The notes under the pieces: generated by a model | Told to the model about the DNA's origin: nothing | The model's database searches: none | Seen by the model: the letters and a program-made list of their open reading frames with translations, nothing else | Assembly (NCBI GenBank): GCA_964343805.1 | Contig: CAYFLR010000043.1 | Span: 1 to 51,654, forward strand | From: CAYFLR01 sp964343805 | GTDB taxonomy: Bacteria > Bdellovibrionota_B > Oligoflexia > CAYFLR01 | Reading direction: 5' to 3' | DNA length: 51,654 bases | Position numbers and translations under genes: made by a program | In this document: positions 42,591-49,636 of the stretch, one piece after another | Layout of the letters: every line of letters begins with the position of its first letter | Numbering within the stretch: the first letter of the stretch is position 1

Positions 42591-44294
42591 TTACTTTGTT
42601 TGATAACAGGTTGGCCACAGCTCTTTTTTCTCAATCAGCCAAGCTTCATCCGCCATCCATTTATAGTTATTGGTTTCGGTGTTGGGAGCAAACATACAGA
42701 TATTTTCATGAGAGAAAGGGTAGTAATCAATCGAAGAAGAAGTACTTGCTGGATTCATTAAAAGTAGATCTGCATTTCCCTCATTATCATTATCACAGTT
42801 GACACAAAGAGGTGTGGGAGAGGGCATAGAATTGGGAGTGTGTTTCTTGGTTAACTTTGCAAGTGTGATATCTGCTATTAACTCACTTTGATCCAATTTG
42901 GCCAATTCATCACTTAAGCCGAGATAACTAAAAACATCTTCTACCTTTAAAATGGGGAAGTAAGGATCGTTGCTTTGTTGTTTTTCAAACTCGGTTTCAA
43001 GAAAATCCCGGTTGGTAAAAAGAATTCTGGCAAATATTTGCAGGTGGGAACTATTCCAACCACATAGAGCCGAGGCTTCATAAGCTGAAGGTGCAGGAAA
43101 AAGGTCAGTCAAAATCGACCATAAATGATTGAGGGTTTCAGCTTCTTCAGGAAAATCTTCCACCATTTCCGTATAGTCCCAGATGTTGTCAATCAACTTG
43201 GGCATACGAATACGGGTATTACATGATGAGGGATTGTTGGCTAAATGAACAATGGATTTTTTAACGGTTTTCACACTTTCAAGGATGATATCATCTATGG
43301 AAGATCCATGAGATTCAACCTCTTTAATCACACCCGAACGAAAGATTTCTTTACGATTGGGTTCACCAATTTCATAGTTTTCGCCATCAAAAGAAGCTTT
43401 ATAGGGAGTGTCCCCCTCCTGGACCTTATTTTTCCAGATAAGCTCTCCATCTTTAGCCTCAGCCTTAACCGCCCACTTCCACCTTTTTAACCCAGCTCCC
43501 TTCATGCGATTAAATTCATCATTAATTAAAAAAAGCAGACTTTGAAATTCGTTATAGGAATACCCTGTTAAAAAAGGAACCTCTCCAAAGTCAATTTTAC
43601 CAAAGGTGACACTGTGCCCCCCCCTGCCATATTCACTTTGGATATAAAAGTCTCCCACCCTCAATGTCTTTGGTTCAATATCGTAGACGTCACCGCTACT
43701 GCCCACACTACTCGAGAAAGAAGCCACTCCAAAATAAACCGATACATCATAAATAAACATGGCAAATCGTTCTTCTAAATTGGAGTACTTGGTGTAAGAA
43801 AACTTAATATCGCTTTCCGCCGTCTTGTGGTAATCATCACCATCTCTAAATCCAAAATGACCCACAAACCACCACTTATTGCTTTTTCCATAGGGTGGGA
43901 CTCGCAACATGAAGGGAAGTTTATTCATTTTGGCATAAAGAGCTCTAAAAAATATGACATTATCCGCACAATCCAAGTGGTATTTTTTGAGTTTTTTATT
44001 TTTTACAATGATCTTTTCAATGGGCTTAACATAGTCGAGATACATCTTGGTAACCGAGGATTCTCCATCTTCAGATGGGCTGGTGCTCAAGTTATCGGTT
44101 ATCCATTTGGAGTATCCCTCTTCCCATTTTTTATCCCATTCATTCTCTACTTGCCAAATTTGAGATTCTGAAAAAGCACCCTCTTCCGCAGAAACACCAT
44201 CCACCTCAGAGTCTTCTGCATCTGATTTTGCACAGCTAAATAAGGTCAAAAACAGTATCGATACAATTAAAAGAGCTGTTCGAATATGAATCAT
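42591..44294 (-). CDS. Lipoprotein with a papain/transglutaminase-like Cys-His pair (paralogue)
   Basis: 567 residues. Lipobox LTLFSC. Start behind GAGGTAGGGAA. LDCADNVIFFRALYAKM (Cys109) and YGRGGHSVTF (His227) mirror the Cys and His sites of the lipoprotein at 32434-34083, and both have an upstream EGY-x-x-W. The spacing between Cys and His is longer here (118 against 79 residues). The C-terminal 300 residues are unrecognised and include a cysteine motif CVNCDND. It follows the alpha/beta-hydrolase lipoprotein by 13 bases, so the amidohydrolase, hydrolase and this gene form one transcript. A thiol hydrolase or amidase acting outside the inner membrane is inferred. Confidence 0.65.
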   Translation of the reverse strand: MIHIRTALLIVSILFLTLFSCAKSDAEDSEVDGVSAEEGAFSESQIWQVENEWDKKWEEGYSKWITDNLSTSPSEDGESSVTKMYLDYVKPIEKIIVKNKKLKKYHLDCADNVIFFRALYAKMNKLPFMLRVPPYGKSNKWWFVGHFGFRDGDDYHKTAESDIKFSYTKYSNLEERFAMFIYDVSVYFGVASFSSSVGSSGDVYDIEPKTLRVGDFYIQSEYGRGGHSVTFGKIDFGEVPFLTGYSYNEFQSLLFLINDEFNRMKGAGLKRWKWAVKAEAKDGELIWKNKVQEGDTPYKASFDGENYEIGEPNRKEIFRSGVIKEVESHGSSIDDIILESVKTVKKSIVHLANNPSSCNTRIRMPKLIDNIWDYTEMVEDFPEEAETLNHLWSILTDLFPAPSAYEASALCGWNSSHLQIFARILFTNRDFLETEFEKQQSNDPYFPILKVEDVFSYLGLSDELAKLDQSELIADITLAKLTKKHTPNSMPSPTPLCVNCDNDNEGNADLLLMNPASTSSSIDYYPFSHENICMFAPNTETNNYKWMADEAWLIEKKELWPTCYQTK

Positions 44295-44307
44295 TTCCCT
44301 ACCTCAC

Positions 44308-46128
44308 TTATTTTAAGCTTTCTTTATTGTTTTTAAAAAAGGTCATGGTCTTTTTTGCCAAATCACTATTAAACCGATGATCTGCTGCATTTAACAAAAC
44401 CTGTTCTAATATGGCATTTTGAAAAGAAGACAATTCGCTATCTCCCTCTACAGCCTTTTTTAAAGCCACTTTTCTGGCTTTAATGGTAGTAAAATTATCA
44501 TCACCTGTTGGAGTTGGCAAAGTAAGGTTCCCTGCTCCATCTGCCAGTCCTTCAGCCACTAAAGCTTTATGCAGTTTATCAAAATGATCTTCAGAAAAAG
44601 TGGTGTAATATTTAAAATCTGAGTAGGTGAGAGGATCTGGTTCTCGACCATTTTTCTCTACAGTGACTCCCCGATCCACTAAGATTTGATAATTATCTAT
44701 AAGCGAATCTACATCAATCACCGTATCTTTAGTTTGGTAGTTAAAAATAGTTGGAATTTTAAATTGCTCAATTTTGGTAATCAGATCTCCGGCAGCAATA
44801 AAAACAGCCATGGCTTTAAAACCCAAATAGAAAGCCGCCCGAGGAACAAAGCCCCCTCCATTCGAAATACCCATCCCAAATTGCGGGACAGTTTTGGGAT
44901 CGATAATATTGTTGCTGGTAAGGTAGTTTTGAATTCTTCTAATATAAAGAACATCAGGGTTGTTCTCAGTTAAATCTTTATCCCACATAATACTCGGGTC
45001 TTTAACCCTGTCCCGACTGTTCATGGAGACTGTACCAAATCCATTTTTAAAAGCTTCTAAAACAAAGGCCGCAGCCTCTTTTTTACCCATGTCTTCCGAA
45101 GAGTAATCTTTCTCACCTTGGAAGTACTCCGCATGAAAGGAGTAGCCATTTCCATTTTGACCATGAAAGATATAGATCAAACCAACCGGGTTATCTGGGA
45201 CCTGATAGTAAATAGCATTGTCTTCTTCCTCACCGGCAGGAGTACCAACCACAGCCCTCACCACCTTAATCTGATCGTTTGCTAAAAGATCTTCTTTAGA
45301 CTTAGTTTCAGTGGTTTCCTCTTCGCTTTGGTTGTCGTTTTCAGTTTCTGTTTCTGTTTTGTTGGTGGCGGTTTCATCCGATTTTGGAATCTCGTCATCC
45401 TCAGGTGGCTCTTGAAACTCGTCATCTTTGGTGACCTTAGGAGGAGGAGTCTCCTTGGCTTCTTTTTGCCTCTTATCAAAATCCAGAGCCTGAACAATCT
45501 CTTTGGTAAAAGCAGTAAATAATGGCTTATTATTCAAAAAACTAATGGTGTATTCATTGAACTCCACTTTTCCCTCTTCAAAAGGGATGGCTTTTAACCA
45601 ACTCACAAAATCAAAGAGATTGAGTATTTTAGAAGAAAGCTCACCATCCAGTGCAAATCCCTCCTTACTATCAGCTTTTATCGTTTTAGCGGTGCCCATA
45701 GTGATTCTAAATGGAACTTTTTTACTCTCTCCTGTTTTATAATATCCTCCTATGAACAGAATTCGATGTTGTAAATGTTTATCTGCAGTCTCTTCTTCGG
45801 GAGCAAGAAAAATCTTTAATTGGGAATAACTTGCTCCACTTAGCAGTGAAGTATCTAAAGCAGGGGTGAGTTCCCCGGTCAAAAAATTCATCACAAAGGG
45901 ACCATTAAAGACCACCTGCTCATTACTCTCATCATCGGATGGTTTTAAAGCGACTATTTTCTTAACCTGAAGTTTTAAATTTCCTACAAACAGGTTGGGA
46001 TTAATCTCCAAGGAATTACCATTTTCAAAGTAGCGATAGGCATAATCGGAGACGGTGTACTTGGGGGTATCCTCACAGTTAAGGAAGAAAAAGCTAGCTA
46101 AAAGAATTATGGGGATTGATTTATACAT
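44308..46128 (-). CDS. Lipoprotein with an alpha/beta-hydrolase domain
   Basis: 606 residues from the ATG at 46128, which has AGGAGG seven bases upstream; a start at 46149 is inside that leader. Lipobox FFFLNC. The first 220 residues are an unknown domain, followed by an acidic, Thr/Glu-rich linker (about 225-270). The C-terminal half has IYIFHGQNGNG (about 320, oxyanion loop), GMGISNGGGF (about 420, nucleophile Ser in G-x-S-x-G) and ADHRFN (about 580, His), the pattern of esterases near the polyhydroxybutyrate-depolymerase group. It lies 31 bases after the amidohydrolase gene. Substrate unknown. Confidence 0.78.
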   Translation of the reverse strand: MYKSIPIILLASFFFLNCEDTPKYTVSDYAYRYFENGNSLEINPNLFVGNLKLQVKKIVALKPSDDESNEQVVFNGPFVMNFLTGELTPALDTSLLSGASYSQLKIFLAPEEETADKHLQHRILFIGGYYKTGESKKVPFRITMGTAKTIKADSKEGFALDGELSSKILNLFDFVSWLKAIPFEEGKVEFNEYTISFLNNKPLFTAFTKEIVQALDFDKRQKEAKETPPPKVTKDDEFQEPPEDDEIPKSDETATNKTETETENDNQSEEETTETKSKEDLLANDQIKVVRAVVGTPAGEEEDNAIYYQVPDNPVGLIYIFHGQNGNGYSFHAEYFQGEKDYSSEDMGKKEAAAFVLEAFKNGFGTVSMNSRDRVKDPSIMWDKDLTENNPDVLYIRRIQNYLTSNNIIDPKTVPQFGMGISNGGGFVPRAAFYLGFKAMAVFIAAGDLITKIEQFKIPTIFNYQTKDTVIDVDSLIDNYQILVDRGVTVEKNGREPDPLTYSDFKYYTTFSEDHFDKLHKALVAEGLADGAGNLTLPTPTGDDNFTTIKARKVALKKAVEGDSELSSFQNAILEQVLLNAADHRFNSDLAKKTMTFFKNNKESLK

Positions 46129-46159
46129 AAGAGAACCTCCTAAGGGCATGATAACATAT

Positions 46160-47443
46160 TTATGCGAAAAAAGATTGAGCTCGCTTCTTCACCTGTTCAT
46201 AAATAATAGCCTCATCTGTCATCTTTCTATTTTCCATTACAATCTTTCCATCTATCACCACTGTGTCCACCTCTCTCCCAGTGGTTGAATATACCAAATT
46301 GGAAATGAAATCGTGTTCGGGTAATATCTCTGCTTGGTCTTTGGTCATGAGCAGGAAATCGGCTTTAGCACCCTCTTTGATAACCCCCATAGGACCTAAT
46401 GAAAGAGCTTTTGATCCCGTTGCAATGGAATAGACTTCCTCGGCAGGTAAAACAGTGGGATCTTTCTCCTGATGTTTTTGTAATAAAGCAAAGGTTTTCA
46501 TATCTTGAAAAAGATCCAAACTATTATTAGAGGCGGCCCCATCGGTGCCTAATAACATGGGAATGGATCGTTCTTTTGCTTTTACATAAGGAAAACTCCC
46601 CCCCACCGCTATTTTCATATTGGAAACAGGGTTGGTCACTAGAATAGATCCCCGCTCACTAATGAGATCGAGTTCCTGATCCGCTAAATGAACTCCATGA
46701 GAGAGTATGGTTTCTGGGGTAAGAACTCCAAGAGAATCCAAATAAAGAGCCGGAAGCTTACCAAAATTCTTTAAACACTGTTGAACTTCATACTCCGTTT
46801 CAGAGAGATGAATCTGCAAGGGAAGTTGGTGTTTTTTTGCAAAATCAGCTGCCCATCTTAGAGTGCCCGAACTCACTGTATAGATAGAATGAGGAGCCAA
46901 AGAGTATGTTATCCGCGAATGAGACTGCTGGCTTTGTTTCTCATATTGAGAAGAGATAGAATCCTTCAACCTTTGACCTTGTTCGGGTCCAGAAATATCA
47001 ATGAGAGCTTGCCCAATCATACCTCTCATACCTGAGTCTTCCACTGCTCTTGCCACTGCATTGGAATGCCAATACATATCGAAGAAGTAGGTGGTTCCCG
47101 AACGGATCATTTCTAAGCAAGCCAAACGAGTTCCCCAATAAACATCCTCTTCTGTCAATTTCGCTTCTGCCGGCCAAATGCAGTTTTCTAACCACTCCAT
47201 CAAAGGCATATCATCGCCAAAGCCCCTGAATAGAACCATTGCCGCATGACAATGACCATTGACCAATCCGGGAATCAAATACCTGCCTTCGGCATTAAGA
47301 TTATGAAAACTGGAGTCAGGAGGAGCGAGATCGCTTCCCATCTTTGTAATGATTCCTTTTTCAATATGCAGGTTAGTATGCCCCTTTGAAGGAAGATGAG
47401 CGTTTTTTACAAATAAATTATGTTGCATATTCATAAGACCCAT
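46160..47443 (-). CDS. Amidohydrolase of the 5-methylthioadenosine/S-adenosylhomocysteine deaminase type
   Basis: About 427 residues. The start is uncertain: Met codons at 47443 and 47434 are the best fits to the family; the frame opens at 47509. Metal ligands of the TIM-barrel amidohydrolase fold are in place: GLVNGHCHAAM (about 63), LQIHLSETE (about 210), LSHGVHL (about 249) and GTDGAASNN (about 298). These sequences match the ATZ/TRZ/MtaD group, which deaminates adenine-type nucleosides such as methylthioadenosine or S-adenosylhomocysteine. Cytoplasmic, unlike the two lipoproteins that follow it in the transcript. Confidence 0.88.
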   Translation of the reverse strand: MGLMNMQHNLFVKNAHLPSKGHTNLHIEKGIITKMGSDLAPPDSSFHNLNAEGRYLIPGLVNGHCHAAMVLFRGFGDDMPLMEWLENCIWPAEAKLTEEDVYWGTRLACLEMIRSGTTYFFDMYWHSNAVARAVEDSGMRGMIGQALIDISGPEQGQRLKDSISSQYEKQSQQSHSRITYSLAPHSIYTVSSGTLRWAADFAKKHQLPLQIHLSETEYEVQQCLKNFGKLPALYLDSLGVLTPETILSHGVHLADQELDLISERGSILVTNPVSNMKIAVGGSFPYVKAKERSIPMLLGTDGAASNNSLDLFQDMKTFALLQKHQEKDPTVLPAEEVYSIATGSKALSLGPMGVIKEGAKADFLLMTKDQAEILPEHDFISNLVYSTTGREVDTVVIDGKIVMENRKMTDEAIIYEQVKKRAQSFFA

Positions 47444-47576
47444 TTTAGAGCTTAAATAAGCCCTTTGACAATAGTTATTAAGGAATAGAGGCAACAATCC
47501 CCCATTCACAATCGATTATTTAAAGGGTATACTTGTAGAGAAATCGGAAACAGATTTAGAGATAAGAGGTTAAAAA

Positions 47577-49139
47577 ATGAGGAAATTTTGGGTTGGTTCA
47601 TTTGTTTTATTAGCTATTGCCATAGTTTTGTATTTTATTCTCTTTTCCAAATCCAATTCTAATTCTAAAGGGAATGTATCTCGTAGCAAGCTCATCAAAA
47701 TTAAACAGGGCTTGAAGAAAAAATGCTCCGCAGGAGAAGATGGGGCCTGTTTCAGTGTCTCAAATTTTGAAAAAGATAAAGGGGGAGAGAACCTCTTTAA
47801 TCATATTCAAGGGTATTTAGAAGAAGAAAAACTCAACTTTAAGAAATCATCCCTGAATAATAAACGAAAGTTCTGGAAAACCATAAAAAGACCCAATTGC
47901 AAAACTCCAGATATTTATCGATACTTGATTGACGCTCCCACTAAAGCGAACCTAGCGGTATTAATTGGCTGCGATTATAAGAAAAAGAAAAAGTGGTGGA
48001 AAAGTTTTATGAGCAAAGCAGTAGCTACAGGATCTGGTGGAATTGGCGCAAATGGAAAGGCCAAGGTTACCTCTAAGTTCTCCGCAGAAAATGGATTTGA
48101 TCAAAACATAAAAAAAGCCATCTACGATCTTTATGATGAACTCAATACGACTATCTCTGGAGGCGGAGGTGGAGGTGGGGCATATGCCAATTCGAAACCC
48201 ACCAAAAAACAAGAAGAGAGCATGGCAAAAATGGTGCATTTGAGTGATTTTGTTATGGACACCTATATGCATGGAGAGCCCAGTGATCTTGATAGTAGTG
48301 CCCCAGTGGAGGATAACAAGTTTCTGATGCCCATAGGTGCTAGTTCAATGATCTCACCTTATTATGATTCTTTGCTTAAGAAAAAAGATGCCAATAAAGA
48401 GTCCAAAGTCACCTATGTTCCCCCAGCAATTATTGTCCCTTTCATAGTAAAAGAAGACAAAGGAAATAAGGCGGTGACCGCTTTATATAATAAACATGAC
48501 CAGGTCAAATCAGAACCGATTATCCCTAAAGCAGAAGTAATCAACACCATTATGCTGGTGAAGCCATCTCCTCAAATAAGGGCCCACATTACCAAAAAAG
48601 AGAGCCGCAAAAAAACCGACCCCTGTGGAGATGAATTATCCTCCTTGGAAGGTGGTTATCAAGCTTGCACTGCCACTTTATGCAATGGGGTTGAGAAATT
48701 TCAATCAATGATGCAACAAATATCGGGACGAGTCTTAAAGCATGCCGACTGTCAACATCAACAGAGAAGTAGCCTGGTAAGTGACAATAGCCATAGTCTC
48801 CATACGCTTATGTGTCACTATCACTTTCAAGGAGAGCATAAGGCCATTAGTAATTTTTTAAACAAACGGGTGAAAATCTGTGGAGATATTTCTTTCACCT
48901 TTTTAGGAAAATGGATTCTTCGGTATGGAGATGATCACCTGGTAGAACAAATCGCTCCTGAAAAAGTGGCTCAATTAGAAAGAGATACCTCCGGAGTGGT
49001 GGGTGGTGACGAAGTAGATGACAGGGGTCGTCCTATAAAAACCCGCAAAGGAAAGAAGAAGTTTTCCTTCAAATTTAGACAATGTCGGGGGACAGGAGAG
49101 GCGGTGGATCACCGGCAAATTTGCTCACTTATTCCTTAG
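47577..49139 (+). CDS. Membrane-anchored protein of unknown function with a glycine linker
   Basis: 520 residues. One N-terminal helix (FWVGSFVLLAIAIVLYFILF) anchors it, with the rest probably outside the membrane. Residues about 38-180 are basic and cysteine-containing. A run of seven glycines at about 197-203 separates it from the C-terminal part, which has many cysteines and histidines (KHADCQHQQRSSLVSDNSHS, LMCHYHF) that could bind metal or form disulfides. The C-terminus again has CRGTGEAVDHRQIC. No family recognised. It opens divergently from the amidohydrolase operon. Confidence 0.62.
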   Translation: MRKFWVGSFVLLAIAIVLYFILFSKSNSNSKGNVSRSKLIKIKQGLKKKCSAGEDGACFSVSNFEKDKGGENLFNHIQGYLEEEKLNFKKSSLNNKRKFWKTIKRPNCKTPDIYRYLIDAPTKANLAVLIGCDYKKKKKWWKSFMSKAVATGSGGIGANGKAKVTSKFSAENGFDQNIKKAIYDLYDELNTTISGGGGGGGAYANSKPTKKQEESMAKMVHLSDFVMDTYMHGEPSDLDSSAPVEDNKFLMPIGASSMISPYYDSLLKKKDANKESKVTYVPPAIIVPFIVKEDKGNKAVTALYNKHDQVKSEPIIPKAEVINTIMLVKPSPQIRAHITKKESRKKTDPCGDELSSLEGGYQACTATLCNGVEKFQSMMQQISGRVLKHADCQHQQRSSLVSDNSHSLHTLMCHYHFQGEHKAISNFLNKRVKICGDISFTFLGKWILRYGDDHLVEQIAPEKVAQLERDTSGVVGGDEVDDRGRPIKTRKGKKKFSFKFRQCRGTGEAVDHRQICSLIP

Positions 49140-49154
49140 ACCGTTAAAAAGGGG

Positions 49155-49523
49155 TTAATACTTATGGACTGTGGATTTAAGATCATCCGGAGTATTGTAG
49201 GTGCAATCAGGACCGGCGCTCACCACAATCAGCCGCTCCTCTTTATCACATAAGACATAGCGACTTCCCCAGAGATCACTGGCCACATCCCTCCCCTTCT
49301 TCTTTTTCATAGAAGCTCTTAGATACTCACTAAATTCTTCGGGCATGGGCCAAGATTCATCGACCGTTTCGATGGTTAATATCCGGGCAATATTGGTCAT
49401 CTCCATTTGCACTCCCATCTTTACCGGAAAGTTGGCAATGGCCCTTATTTTATCTTGCCCTTTGTAAACACCGCCAGCTAATATAGCCAAAGGCAGCACC
49501 TTAGCAAATACACTTGCAATCAT
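49155..49523 (-). CDS. Small protein with a GspG-like pseudopilin C-terminus
   Basis: 122 residues. A hydrophobic N-terminus (VFAKVLPLAILAGGVYKG) lacks the normal prepilin cleavage motif. The end, DLWGSRYVLCDKEERLIVVS, then AGPDCTYNTPDDL, follows the pattern of the type II secretion major pseudopilin (DPWG...YS-x-GPDG...DD), including the acidic calcium-binding end. It may be a diverged pseudopilin-like protein. The gene is alone, with no other secretion genes beside it, and converges on the gene ending at 49139. Confidence 0.6.
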   Translation of the reverse strand: MIASVFAKVLPLAILAGGVYKGQDKIRAIANFPVKMGVQMEMTNIARILTIETVDESWPMPEEFSEYLRASMKKKKGRDVASDLWGSRYVLCDKEERLIVVSAGPDCTYNTPDDLKSTVHKY

Positions 49524-49563
49524 AATCTCTCTCCAAGATGTTAACTCATCTATTTTACCTTAT

Positions 49564-49585
49564 TTCATCATTTTTGTGTGATGAA
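49564..49585. promoter_or_regulatory. Inverted repeat in a divergent promoter region
   Basis: TTCATCA, eight bases, TGATGAA: a perfect 7-bp repeat between the pseudopilin-like gene (minus) and the histidine kinase gene (plus). A shared operator for both is plausible. Confidence 0.45.
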
Positions 49586-49636
49586 TATGGTACTTTTGAT
49601 AAAATAGAGGAAAACCTGTGATTTTGAGATTTGCCT

